Part shown: piece after piece, positions 33,049 to 41,492 of the stretch
How the letters are laid out: every line of letters begins with the position of its first letter
Numbering within the stretch: the first letter of the stretch is position 1
Assembly: GCA_020634435.1 (NCBI GenBank)
Contig: JACKBS010000021.1
Span: 1 to 64,000 of the forward strand
Direction: 5' to 3'
DNA from: Ardenticatenaceae bacterium
Lineage (GTDB): Bacteria; Chloroflexota; Anaerolineae; Promineifilales; Promineifilaceae
Length of the DNA stretch: 64,000 nt
Position numbers and translations under genes: made by a program
The notes under the pieces: generated by a model
What the model was told of the DNA's origin: nothing
What the model saw: the letters and a program-made list of their open reading frames with translations, nothing else
Databases searched by the model: none

Positions 33049-34218
33049 ATGCAACGACTGTTACGCAAATTTGCGACCAATGCGCTTGTGCTCAACATCC
33101 GGCAAAAAGTGCGCCACAACCCTACGGCATTTGTCAGCCTGCGCGATTTTGATGTGACTCCCGGCGGCACCGTGTCATTAGAAACGATCGCCCAGAATCC
33201 ACACATCACCCTGTACGCCCTGGACCATTTCAGCAAGGAAGCCATTTTTGTGGAAACGCCGCCGGATGTGGATTTAGCGGAACGGCCGTTTCTCTACCAG
33301 GCACAGTACGACCACGCCATCCGTCTGTACAGCATGAACTACAAAAGCTTCCTCAAGCTGGCCGACATCGTGCGCCAGCCGGATAAGCCGCTCATCCTCA
33401 TTCACTCGGTGGGACGATGCGGTTCTACCCTACTCAGCAATGTCTTCAACAATCTGCCCGATGTGCTTAGCCTGTCCGAACCAGAAGCGTTTACTGAAAT
33501 TGTGAAGCGGCGGGAGGCAAACGGCCGTAATGAAGACGAAATGGCCTGCCTGCTCGATGCCGTCCTCCAGGTGCAGTGCCGCCCGATGAGCCAGACGGCC
33601 GCCCCACAAATGTATGCCATCAAATTCCGCAGCTTTTCTACAGTGATGATCGATCTGCTGCACCGCGTAGCACCGCAATCCAAACACATCTTCCTCTACC
33701 GCAACGCCGAAGACCGCGCCCGCAGCATTGCCCGCGCCTTCAAAACGGTTGAGGCGGAGAATGAAGCGCTGGACACAACCAATATGCGGGTACGCACCAA
33801 GTTTGTGCCGCTGCTCAGCCAATACGCTGACCGCGCAGCCAATGGCAAACTCTCCAAGGTGGAATTTTCCATGCTGGCGTGGCTGTCTGGGATGCAAAAG
33901 TATTTGGAACTGCACGCCACAGGCATTCCCATGTGTGCCGTGCGCTACGAGGACATGATTGCCCACCCGGAACCCATCGTGCGCCATCTGTACGAATATT
34001 GCAGACTGCCCACCACACCAGAGCGCGTTGCCCTCGGTGTACAGGCCTTTGAACGCGACTCACAGCAAGGCACCAGCCTGGCCCGCAAAAACCTGAATCA
34101 AGATAGCCAAAATCAACTCACCGCCGAGCACCTGGCCGAAATTCACCAACTGCTGGCCGAACATAGCACCATCCACACGGCCGATTTCATCGTCCCCGAT
34201 ACCATCCAACCTATCTAA
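33049..34218 (+). CDS. Sulfotransferase family protein
   Basis: A 389-residue protein that probably transfers sulfate from PAPS. The 5'-phosphosulfate loop is 'LIHSVGRCGSTLLSNVF' near residue 120, and the 3'-phosphate site is likely in 'HIFLYRNAEDRARSIARAF' near residue 220. The acceptor may be a carbohydrate, lipid or peptide; no PAPS synthesis gene is nearby. GGAG lies 4 bp before ATG 33049; a GTG at 33037 is the poorer alternative. The gene is preceded by a terminator-like hairpin and followed by a 16-bp inverted repeat. Confidence 0.82.
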   Translation: MQRLLRKFATNALVLNIRQKVRHNPTAFVSLRDFDVTPGGTVSLETIAQNPHITLYALDHFSKEAIFVETPPDVDLAERPFLYQAQYDHAIRLYSMNYKSFLKLADIVRQPDKPLILIHSVGRCGSTLLSNVFNNLPDVLSLSEPEAFTEIVKRREANGRNEDEMACLLDAVLQVQCRPMSQTAAPQMYAIKFRSFSTVMIDLLHRVAPQSKHIFLYRNAEDRARSIARAFKTVEAENEALDTTNMRVRTKFVPLLSQYADRAANGKLSKVEFSMLAWLSGMQKYLELHATGIPMCAVRYEDMIAHPEPIVRHLYEYCRLPTTPERVALGVQAFERDSQQGTSLARKNLNQDSQNQLTAEHLAEIHQLLAEHSTIHTADFIVPDTIQPI

Positions 34219-34225
34219 ACAGTAG

Positions 34226-34292
34226 AAGATTGGACCATTTTGCAACAAGTCTTTGTGTTAAACAGTGATCATCGAAAAAATGGTCCAATCTT
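34226..34292. repeat. Long inverted repeat after the sulfotransferase gene
   Basis: Arms AAGATTGGACCATTTT and AAAATGGTCCAATCTT pair perfectly over 16 bp around a loop of about 35 nt. Placed just after the stop codon, it could act as a 3' end structure. Confidence 0.65.
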
Positions 34293-34363
34293 TCCTCGCG
34301 CCCTGAAACTTTGCCGGGAACTGCCCCGTATAGAGTCTCAACTGGATACGGAGGTACTGACTA

Positions 34364-34756
34364 ATGTCTGAAACAATTGATGATTTGAAAGATGCAGAAA
34401 AAGAAAAATTGGAAACTGACCACGGCGACCGACACAGCAATCGCGGCAATGTCACTGGCGGACTGGTGCTGATCACCATTGGCGTTATTTTCCTGCTGAG
34501 CCAGATAACTGGGTTTCACATTAACAACTGGTGGGCGCTGTTTATCATGATTCCCGCCGTGTTTAAGCTGAATGAAGCATGGCAAGGGTACCAGAGCAAC
34601 GGCCGTTTCACCGACGAAACGCGCAACGCTCTATTTGGTGGCCTGATGCTAGCCACCGTGGCGGGCTTCTTCCTATTCAACATCGGTTGGAATTTGTTCT
34701 GGCCCCTGGTGTTGATCATGATTGGGCTCGGTGCGCTGCTGAACGGCCGTTCGTAA
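34364..34756 (+). CDS. Small membrane protein, LiaF-transmembrane/DUF5668-like
   Basis: A 130-residue protein with a charged cytoplasmic N-terminus of about 40 residues and four hydrophobic segments: 'GGLVLITIGVIFLLSQI', 'WWALFIMIPAVFKL', 'ALFGGLMLATVAGFFLF' and 'FWPLVLIMIGLGALL'. The pattern G-x-x-L-I-x-x-G followed by N-W-W-A matches the transmembrane module of LiaF-like and DUF5668 proteins, which act in envelope stress sensing in Firmicutes. No LiaRS pair is adjacent. A terminator follows at 34789-34850. Confidence 0.72.
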   Translation: MSETIDDLKDAEKEKLETDHGDRHSNRGNVTGGLVLITIGVIFLLSQITGFHINNWWALFIMIPAVFKLNEAWQGYQSNGRFTDETRNALFGGLMLATVAGFFLFNIGWNLFWPLVLIMIGLGALLNGRS

Positions 34757-34788
34757 TTTCGTTTTTTCGCTTCAAAACCCTCTTCCCC

Positions 34789-34850
34789 AGGCGGTGGGAG
34801 GGTGACGTAGGGCTGTCAACGCTCTATCTCACCCCCTCACCGCCTTTTTT
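34789..34850 (+). terminator. Intrinsic terminator after the LiaF-like gene
   Basis: Arms AGGCGGTGGGAGGGTGA and TCACCCCCTCACCGCCT pair over 17 bp with two mismatches, followed by six Ts. Confidence 0.82.
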
Positions 34851-34994
34851 ACTCCTCGCCAATTTTCACTTCCTCCACTACCATTCCTGAAATCATTCAA
34901 TCAACAGGTGACGCAGATTTATCGTATTTCTCCGTGGTTCTCTGTGTCTTCTCTGCGCAGCTCTGTGTTCCGCTTTTTATAAAAGGAAGCCGTC

Positions 34995-35717
34995 ATGACT
35001 CAATTTGCCAACAAATCAACAGTCGCCCAAATCCGCCAGCGGTTCGACAACGACGTCGAGCGCTTTGCCAATCTGGAAACGGCGCAATCCTCCACAGTGG
35101 ATGCGCCGCTGGCGCTGGAGCTGATCACCAGCGCAGCGGCGGCCACCAATCCCCACGCCAGCCACTTCCTGGACGTGGGCTGCGGCGCGGGCAACTACAG
35201 CCTGAAGCTGCTGGAAAAGCTGCCCCATCGCGACGTGACGCTGATTGATTTGAGCCAACCGATGCTGGATCGGGCGAAAGAGCGGGTGCAGGCGGTAAGC
35301 AACGGCCGTATCCACACCCAGCAATCCGATATTCGCGAACTTGAATTAGGGGAAAATCAGTTTGACATCATCATGGCGGCGGCGGTCTTGCATCATTTGC
35401 GGGAAGAGGCGGAGTGGACGGCCGTTTTCCAAAAGTTCTATCATGCGCTCAAATCGGGTGGCTCGATCTGGATTTCTGACCTGGTGACGCACACAGCGGA
35501 GGCAATTGAGCAAATGATGGTGGCGCGATACGGCCGTTACCTCACCGAACTCAAAGATGAAGCGTACCGTGACCACGTTTTCGCCTACATCGCCGCCGAG
35601 GACACTCCCCGCCCCCTACTCTTCCAGATCGATTTGCTGCGCCAGGTTGGGTTTGCTCAAGCCGAAATTTTGCACAAAAACAGCGTCTTTGCTGCCTTTG
35701 GCGCGGTGAAGGGGTGA
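34995..35717 (+). CDS. Class I SAM-dependent methyltransferase
   Basis: A 240-residue methyltransferase. Motif I is 'FLDVGCGAGNYSLKLL', the acidic loop is 'VTLIDLSQPMLDRAKERV', and the motif IV region is 'FDIIMAAAVLHHL'. The substrate is unknown. RBS AAGGAAG lies before the ATG. It carries three ACGGCCGT copies, in sharp contrast to the AT-rich genes that follow. A single arm of another degenerate repeat (ATTCACCATTCACGATTCAC, near 35731) follows the stop. Confidence 0.85.
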   Translation: MTQFANKSTVAQIRQRFDNDVERFANLETAQSSTVDAPLALELITSAAAATNPHASHFLDVGCGAGNYSLKLLEKLPHRDVTLIDLSQPMLDRAKERVQAVSNGRIHTQQSDIRELELGENQFDIIMAAAVLHHLREEAEWTAVFQKFYHALKSGGSIWISDLVTHTAEAIEQMMVARYGRYLTELKDEAYRDHVFAYIAAEDTPRPLLFQIDLLRQVGFAQAEILHKNSVFAAFGAVKG

Positions 35718-35967
35718 ACGGCCGCAAAAAATTCACCATTCACGATTCACAATTGAAGACAGGTTCGTCTGCCCCCGTTAACACCTCAAGAAAGCCTTCA
35801 TTTTGGCTCGGCGGTATTGTATACTTTCTTGGCTTGTGCTTTTCGTCCGATTTGGTAGTTTATCCAGCATTGGTGCAAGGTTAATAAATAGCCAGGCATA
35901 TTGATTTGTATTAAGTTCAAAATGTATCTCGTGCAATGTCATAATGTACATTTCTGAGGTAACAAAA

Positions 35968-36426
35968 ATGCCGCAAAATGTAGACCCGATACGATTTGAA
36001 AAAATTACCGCTACTGAAGAGGCATCAGGTACCAGCAAGCTTCGGTCAAGGAATCCATTCATAACGGGTATTAATCGTTATTCACCTTCTCAGGGAAATC
36101 CACTAAAAAAGGATTTTTATGGTGATTTTCTCTCCCGTTTATGGGCAATTTTTGGGCCACCAAATGGTGTGGGCTATGAGGGTTTCTATTATGCTCTCCG
36201 TGATAGAGAAACGGGATTGATTTTTACAGCCTATATTGCTAGTGGTGGTGCTGCTTATGGTGGTTTTCCAAAAGATGCTTCCGATCTAGACTCTGTTTTT
36301 GACTTGTTTGAAGAGCTTTTACAAAGCACAAAACCTGTTGATTGTGAGATTGAGTTTGAGACTGACTATGGGACTTACCGAACAGGAGCTAAAAATGGGG
36401 TTCCTTTTGATGAAATAGTGTCCTGA
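35968..36426 (+). CDS. Unknown protein, AT-rich island
   Basis: A 152-residue soluble protein I do not recognise. It begins M-P-Q-N-V-D-P-I-R-F-E-K-I, contains 'GYEGFYYALRDRETGLIFTAYIASGGAAYGGF', and ends in an acidic beta-rich part. Composition and size resemble immunity or effector-partner proteins of toxin systems, but I see no diagnostic motif. The start has GAGGTAAC upstream. Base composition is clearly more AT-rich than the flanks, and there is no ACGGCCGT copy, which suggests acquisition. The gap 35718-35967 holds only one repeat arm. Confidence 0.6.
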   Translation: MPQNVDPIRFEKITATEEASGTSKLRSRNPFITGINRYSPSQGNPLKKDFYGDFLSRLWAIFGPPNGVGYEGFYYALRDRETGLIFTAYIASGGAAYGGFPKDASDLDSVFDLFEELLQSTKPVDCEIEFETDYGTYRTGAKNGVPFDEIVS

Positions 36427-36594
36427 ACCCTTGTTGAGTAATGGTCTTCAGCACACGCGATACATCACAACTGCGGTCGGGGTCGGCGCAAGTATGCGCT
36501 GCCATACCGTTTACTTTGCCATCTTGAGCGTTTAAATTTTAGCGAAACCTACTGAAAATCAGAACGTGACGCCGTGAGCACTCTGGCAGTAACG

Positions 36595-37020
36595 CTAGTA
36601 GCTTTCCTCACGAGCACGACGCAACTCTTCTTGCAAGCGTTTAATCTCTGCATCCATATCATTAATGATTTGCTCTTTAGATGGCAAAGTAAAAGCACCC
36701 TGCACGATATTTGGCGTTTTAAGAGGCTTATCCCATAAGAAATCCCCTTGTAAAGTTCCCCAGGCATTAACTACCCTGCTAACAAAATGATGACAACGCT
36801 GACCGTCAACATCAACATACGTTACTTTAAAATAGAAGATGCCTCTGGCCCCAATCAAATGATGTGGCTTGATTTCAATTTGACGCCCCCCAATTTGTTC
36901 TATCAGCTTTATAATTTGCTGCTGTGCTTCCTTACCTTGTTTTTGGGAGTATGAAAGGCTCCAGATCAAAAATATGACCATTCCTACCAGGAACAAAACT
37001 GTGAAAATCGCATCTACCAT
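36595..37020 (-). CDS. Membrane-anchored unknown protein A (paralogue pair)
   Basis: A 141-residue protein: one N-terminal membrane segment (about residues 4-24, 'IFTVLFLVGMVIFLIW'), a polar helix rich in Gln, a central beta domain ('YFKVTYVDVDGQRCHHFVSRV', 'GDFLWDKPLKTPN'), and a C-terminal coiled coil, 'INDMDAEIKRLQEELRRARE'. It is a paralogue of the protein at 37155-37571: the layout is identical, the C-terminal 25 residues are nearly identical, and the middle has diverged. Start ATG at 37020 with GGAG upstream. AT-rich, no octamer. Function unknown; a surface-scanning or complex-forming membrane protein is conceivable. Confidence 0.65.
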   Translation of the reverse strand: MVDAIFTVLFLVGMVIFLIWSLSYSQKQGKEAQQQIIKLIEQIGGRQIEIKPHHLIGARGIFYFKVTYVDVDGQRCHHFVSRVVNAWGTLQGDFLWDKPLKTPNIVQGAFTLPSKEQIINDMDAEIKRLQEELRRAREESY

Positions 37021-37154
37021 TTCAATACACTCCAAAATCTTGCTAAACAACTGAGCCGAGTTTGAAATTTAATCTGTTTTTTCGGGCAAACGGCCGTCTC
37101 CCGCAAAATACACGTTTATCCTGTCCCCGATGTACGCCTAAATCTATTGTCCGC

Positions 37155-37571
37155 CTAACTCTCCTCACGAGCACGGCGCAGCTCTTCCTGCAAGCGCTTA
37201 ATCTCCGCATCCATCTCGTTAATAATTTGCTCTTTTGAACTTGAGAGACGAGGCGCTGTATTGGGCACTTGCAGCGGTCTATCCCAGAAAAACTCTTTGC
37301 TTAAACCGCCCCACCCTTCCCAATGCTGGGTAACGCGATGTTTTTGTTGAATGCCGTTGCTATCTACGTATAAGAGTACAAATTGGATAAACCCATTTTG
37401 GCCCCATTTATGTTCGCGCCAGATAACAATATCGCTACCGCCTGCTTGTTGAACTAGCTTATGAAGCTGCTGCTTTGACTCCTGAATTTGATCATTTTGT
37501 TTGACAATGATCCAAACTACAAAAATTATGAGCCCACCAAATAGCAAAAAGAAAAAAAGATCTTCACTCAT
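37155..37571 (-). CDS. Membrane-anchored unknown protein B (paralogue pair)
   Basis: A 138-residue paralogue of the protein at 36595-37020. An N-terminal membrane segment ('FFFLLFGGLIIFVVWIIV') is followed by a Gln-rich helix, a beta domain ('FVLLYVDSNGIQQKHRVTQHW', 'KEFFWDRPLQVPN') and the shared coiled-coil tail 'INEMDAEIKRLQEELRRARE'. The shared W-D-x-P-L-x-x-P-N motif marks the family. ATG 37571 is favoured by the distance to AGAGG; ATG 37577 is possible. One ACGGCCGT copy lies between the two genes, at about 37090. Not recognised in any family I know. Confidence 0.65.
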   Translation of the reverse strand: MSEDLFFFLLFGGLIIFVVWIIVKQNDQIQESKQQLHKLVQQAGGSDIVIWREHKWGQNGFIQFVLLYVDSNGIQQKHRVTQHWEGWGGLSKEFFWDRPLQVPNTAPRLSSSKEQIINEMDAEIKRLQEELRRAREES

Positions 37572-37674
37572 TATCATTTACCTCTCGGCCAACTGAAACT
37601 GAATGTCGTCACATTGTCACAACTGTTCATACGCAAACAAAGCCTGGAAGTTTTCAATTTTTGAGCGACTGGCA

Positions 37675-38052
37675 CTATTTTTCGTTTTCTCGTCGCGGGT
37701 CGAGCAGTTGGTCAATGTACAGCCAGATGACGCGGGCATAGTGAAAGATGAGCGGCGAGAGCAGCACGAGCGCCACGGTGGCCCCAATGAGATAGCCCCA
37801 AATAGACGGCCGTATCGTCAAATACAAAGCAATAACCACCGCCACCCCAATGATAAAACTCATCACATACCCCACAAACACCGACATCATAAAGTAGCCA
37901 TCTTCACGCTCAAAATGGATACCGCAGTGCGGGCAATCCTCATACATCCGCAGTGGTTTGCGGAACACATTCCCCTGCCGACAGTTGGGGCATTTCATGG
38001 TAACGATGGCTTTGAACCAGTTTGGTTTGGTCGGATTTGTGGCTGTTTTCAA
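37675..38052 (-). CDS. DUF983 family membrane protein
   Basis: A 125-residue protein with a zinc-ribbon-like N-terminus (C-x2-C in 'MKCPNCRQGNVFRKPL' and C-x2-C in 'EDCPHCGIHFERED') and two transmembrane helices ('SVFVGYVMSFIIGVAVVIAL', 'GYLIGATVALVLLSPLIF'). This is the DUF983 arrangement; function unknown, sometimes near cytochrome oxidase genes but not here. The start is TTG at 38052 with AGGGTGA upstream; ATG at 37998 lacks a ribosome binding site. Confidence 0.82.
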   Translation of the reverse strand: MKTATNPTKPNWFKAIVTMKCPNCRQGNVFRKPLRMYEDCPHCGIHFEREDGYFMMSVFVGYVMSFIIGVAVVIALYLTIRPSIWGYLIGATVALVLLSPLIFHYARVIWLYIDQLLDPRRENEK

Positions 38053-38139
38053 CGGTTCACCCTGATTTTAGGCCGATTTTGGGGCAAAAACGGCCGTTTT
38101 TATCCAATACTATACGAAACGAGTCTGGTATACAATTAA

Positions 38140-38862
38140 TTATGAGCTACTCACAATTTGTTCTTGAACGGCCGTAATCTGCCGAATCCCCTGCTCGGCC
38201 AGCGTCAGCAGCGCGTCAAATTCGGTGCGGCTGAACGGCGCTTTTTCGCCCGTGCCCTGCACCTCCACCAGCAAGCCAGCGGATGTCATGACGACGTTCA
38301 TGTCAACCTCGGCAGCCACATCTTCCACGTAGGGCAAATCGAGCAGCGGTACACCGTTTACCACCCCCACGCTGATGGCTGCGATTTGCTGTTTGTTCAC
38401 TGCCGCAGGCAAAACCCCGGCGGCAATGAGCGGACGCAGCGCCAGCTGCAACGCCACCCAGCCGCCACAAATGGCCGTGGTGCGTGTGCCACCATCCGCT
38501 TGCAGTACATCGCAATCCACCGTGATGGTGCGCTCACCCAACTGCGACAAATCCAGCGCCATGCGCAGGCTGCGCCCGATGAGCCGGGAGATTTCCTGCG
38601 TGCGCCCCTTCGGCCAGCGCTGCTCCCGATTGGTGCGCTGTTTGGTGCTACGCGGCAGCATGGCGTATTCGGCCGTCAGCCAGCCGTGAGGTTCGGGCTG
38701 GTTGCGCAGCCACGGCGGCAAGCTCTCATCAATCGTCACGTTGCACAACACATGCGTCTCGCCAAATTGGGCCAGCACGGATCCTTCCGCCATTTTGGTG
38801 AAGTGCGGGATAAAGGTGATGGGGCGTAATTCGTTGGGAGAACGGCCGTCTGCTCGTGTCAT
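38140..38862 (-). CDS. rph: Ribonuclease PH
   Basis: A 240-residue phosphorolytic 3'-5' exoribonuclease that trims tRNA 3' ends. Family motifs are complete: opening 'RADGRSPNELRPITF', 'SVLAQFGETHVLCNVT', 'WLTAEYAMLPRSTKQR', 'GRTQEISRLIGRSLRMALDL', 'DCDVLQADGGTRTTAICGGWVAL', and 'DLPYVEDVAAEVDMNVVMT'. The start at 38862 has GAAGGATT upstream and matches the usual N-terminus; an ATG 30 codons further up would add unrelated residues. The usual neighbour rdgB (NTP pyrophosphatase) is absent. Confidence 0.95.
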   Translation of the reverse strand: MTRADGRSPNELRPITFIPHFTKMAEGSVLAQFGETHVLCNVTIDESLPPWLRNQPEPHGWLTAEYAMLPRSTKQRTNREQRWPKGRTQEISRLIGRSLRMALDLSQLGERTITVDCDVLQADGGTRTTAICGGWVALQLALRPLIAAGVLPAAVNKQQIAAISVGVVNGVPLLDLPYVEDVAAEVDMNVVMTSAGLLVEVQGTGEKAPFSRTEFDALLTLAEQGIRQITAVQEQIVSSS

Positions 38863-39001
38863 GAAAACCAATCCTTCAAATTGAAAGTAGTAAACTTCGC
38901 CAAGTATACCCAACCCGCCCTTGCCCCGCATCGAAATCGTGCCTAAACTCAAATTGAGTCATAACCCGATATTTTGCACCATCCAAAAGGAATTTCACGC
39001 T

Positions 39002-39964
39002 ATGAAAAAATGGGGACGCCGCCTGGCCATTATTTTGGTCGTTTTCTTGCTCATTGTGCTTATTGGCCCATTTCTTATTCCCATACCGCCGCTAGAAGGC
39101 ACTGTACCGCCCAAAACGCTGGCCGGTGAGAACAGCCAATTTATCACCCTCCCCTTCCCCGGCACCGATGGCCTGGACATTCATTACTGGGATGCGGGCA
39201 GTGGGCCGCGCACGTTTTTGCTGCTGCATGGTTTTGCGCTGAATCTCTATACCTGGGACGAGACGTTTGACTATTTTGCCAGCCAGGGCCGTGCCGTAGC
39301 CTATGACCGGATTCCATTTGGCTTGAGCGAACGGCCGTTACCCGCCGATTGGGAAGCACAAAACCCATACTCCCGTGAAGCCACCGTTGCGATGGCCATT
39401 GAGCTGCTAGATGCGTTGGGCATCGACAAAGTGATTGTGGTGGGCAACTCTGCCGGTGGCTTGCTGGCCATGCAGCTGGCCCTGGAACATCCCGAGCGGG
39501 TAGAAGGTGTGATTTTAGCCGCACCCGCCGTGTTTAGCGGCAACGGGAGCCCGCCCATTGCCCAGGCGCTGGCCAACACACCGCAAATGAAACGCATCGG
39601 CCCACTGATTGCCCGCGCCATTGGCCACGTTGAGTTTTCCAGCGAGCTAACGGCCGTACAAAAAGAGCAGGCCGCCATTGGCACGCGGGTAGACAATTGG
39701 GACAAAGCGCTGTGGGAATTTACGGCCGTTACCACCCAGCTTGATCTCAGCGACCGATTTGACCAGCTCACCTAGCCAACGCTCGTCATTACCGGTGACG
39801 CCGACAACTTCATCCCCAGCGAGGAAAGCATTCGCCTGGCTGGCGAACTGCCCAATACCGAGCTGGCCATCTTGCCCGGCTGCGGCCATCTACCCCAGCA
39901 AGAGTGTGACACGCTCTTCCTGCAAGCCGTAGAAGATTGGTTGGCAAAACTGCCAGGGAAATAG
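39002..39964 (+). pseudogene. Alpha/beta hydrolase interrupted by an in-frame TAG codon
   Basis: A membrane-anchored alpha/beta hydrolase (N-terminal helix 'RLAIILVVFLLIVLIGPF') of 320 codons with an amber codon at 39773-39775. Upstream lies the nucleophile Ser in 'VVGNSAGGLLAMQLAL'. Downstream, in the same frame with no shift, come 'PTLVITGDADNFIPSEE' with the catalytic Asp and 'AILPGCGHLPQQE' with the catalytic His, then a normal TAG stop at 39962-39964. The truncated 257-residue product would lack Asp and His and should be inactive. A CAG to TAG change in '...DQLT(Q)PTLVI' would explain it; sequencing error or read-through are alternatives. The start has AAGGAA upstream. Confidence 0.85.
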
Positions 39965-40026
39965 TGAAAAGTAAAAAGTGATAAGTGAAGAGTGCTTCTT
40001 TTTACTTTTCACTTACCACTTTTCAC
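39963..40026. repeat. Hairpin repeat, AGTGAAAAGTAAAAAG family
   Basis: 16-bp perfect arms AGTGAAAAGTAAAAAG / CTTTTTACTTTTCACT with further degenerate units between and after. It begins on the stop codon of the broken hydrolase gene and may serve as its terminator. Confidence 0.72.
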
Positions 40027-40140
40027 CGTCCTCTCTCTCATCCCTTGTTCAGAAACGGCCATTTTTATTAAGCCCCACTCAGCCACACTTTACACTTTTT
40101 TTGCAAATCCCCGGCAAACTGGCTTCCAGATATAAATTAA

Positions 40141-40201
40141 CAGTTACTCAATTACCAATTACTTCCCAAAGTAATGGAGTAATTTGGCAATTAAGTAACT
40201 G
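40141..40201. repeat. Compound palindrome, AATTGGGTAATT family, copy 2
   Basis: Left 'CAGTTACTCAATTACC' pairs imperfectly with right 'GGCAATTAAGTAACTG', with inner GTAAT/ATTAC units. It ends about 13 bp before the ribosome binding site of the HtrA gene, so it forms part of that gene's leader. Confidence 0.65.
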
Positions 40202-40223
40202 GATCATTCATCCCGGAGGCAAA

Positions 40224-41435
40224 ATGAATAAGAAAAACCGTGTAACATGGCTCTGGCTGCCGTTTTTACTGGTAGCAATAACCTTGGCAGCCTGTGGCTC
40301 AGCCGAAACAGCCGCCACCAACCCCATCACCCAAACCATCAATTCTCTCACCGAACAAACCCAGCCCGAAACGGCCGCTTTGGCCCAAAATGATCCCGTT
40401 GCCGAAACGGCCGTAGACACAACCAGCCAAACCGACACCATTAATCCCGTGGCCGAAGCGGCGGCCAATGACCCATTGTCCAGCCTGTTTGTGCAGGAAG
40501 AAGCATTTGTATCGGTTTATGAGCAGGTGAATCCGGCCGTGGTCAACATAGAAGTTGGCAGCGGACAAGGTTCCGGCTTCGTGTTTGACAACAATGGCCA
40601 TATTGTGACCAACAACCACGTTGTTGCCGATGGCGGTCAGATTGTGGTGAATTTTGACGACGGCCGTCAGCTTTCCGCCACCGTTGTGGGCACCGACCCA
40701 TCATCCGATTTGGCGGTGATTCAAGTTGATGCCAACGAGATTGCGGACATCACCCCGGTGAGCCTGGCAGATTCCGATGCCTTGAAAGTAGGCCAGATTG
40801 TCATCGCCATTGGCAGCCCGTTTGGCCTGGAAAGCAGCATGACCACCGGCATCATCTCCGCCCTGGACCGATTGTTCCCCGGCGCGACCAGCCCCGATGG
40901 CACCACCTACCAGATTCCCGACATCATCCAGACCGATGCAGCGATTAACCCTGGCAACTCCGGCGGCCCGCTGCTAAACCTGCGCGGTGAAGTCATTGGC
41001 GTGAATACGGCCATTGAATCCCCCGTACGCGGCTCGTCGGGTATTGGCTACGCGGTACCGTCTAACATCGTCAGCAATATCGTGCCGCAAATTATTGCCA
41101 ACGGCCACGTAGAAACCCCGTGGCTGGGTATCTCTGGGCAGATCATCTCTGAAGATGCGGCCGTTGCTCTAGGACTGCCCGCAGATCAAAATGGTATCCT
41201 TGTGGGTGAGGTTATCTCTGGCGGCTCGGCAGCTATTGCTGGCCTGCGCGGTGGCAACAATCCAGACGTCATTACGGCCGTTGATGGTCGCCAAATTACT
41301 GCCTTTGATGATTTGCTGGGCTATTTGGTACAGCAGACCGTCGTGGGACAGACGATTGAACTGCAAATTATGCGGGATGGTCAGCTACAAACTGTGAACG
41401 TCACGCTTCTGGCACGTCCTAGCAGTGCTGGCTAA
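40224..41435 (+). CDS. HtrA/DegP-like serine protease, lipoprotein
   Basis: A 403-residue surface protease for misfolded or envelope proteins. The signal (MNKKNRVTWLWLPFLLVAITLAAC) ends in a lipobox, followed by an 80-residue Ala/Thr-rich linker that contains ACGGCCGT copies. The trypsin-like domain shows His in 'VTNNHVVADGG', Asp in 'DPSSDLAVIQ' and Ser in 'NPGNSGGPLLN'. One PDZ domain follows ('GILVGEVISGGSAAIAGLRGG', 'ITAVDGRQITAFDDL'). The start has GGAGG 5 bp upstream. It converges with the aldehyde dehydrogenase gene at a 14-bp hairpin. Confidence 0.93.
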   Translation: MNKKNRVTWLWLPFLLVAITLAACGSAETAATNPITQTINSLTEQTQPETAALAQNDPVAETAVDTTSQTDTINPVAEAAANDPLSSLFVQEEAFVSVYEQVNPAVVNIEVGSGQGSGFVFDNNGHIVTNNHVVADGGQIVVNFDDGRQLSATVVGTDPSSDLAVIQVDANEIADITPVSLADSDALKVGQIVIAIGSPFGLESSMTTGIISALDRLFPGATSPDGTTYQIPDIIQTDAAINPGNSGGPLLNLRGEVIGVNTAIESPVRGSSGIGYAVPSNIVSNIVPQIIANGHVETPWLGISGQIISEDAAVALGLPADQNGILVGEVISGGSAAIAGLRGGNNPDVITAVDGRQITAFDDLLGYLVQQTVVGQTIELQIMRDGQLQTVNVTLLARPSSAG

Positions 41436-41456
41436 CCACTTTTAATAATGCGTGCA

Positions 41457-41488
41457 TTTCCCCGGAAACTCAGAAGTTTCCGGGGAAA
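41457..41488. terminator. Hairpin between converging htrA-like and ALDH genes
   Basis: A perfect 14-bp stem TTTCCCCGGAAACT / AGTTTCCGGGGAAA with a 4-nt loop. A-runs and T-runs flank the stem only weakly, but the position suggests bidirectional termination. Confidence 0.75.
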
Positions 41489-41492
41489 GCTA

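Noticed and set aside
39773..39775. Amber codon as pyrrolysine
   Set aside because: The place is a surface-loop position before a core strand in a hydrolase, no pyl genes are in the window, and a simple CAG-to-TAG change explains it.
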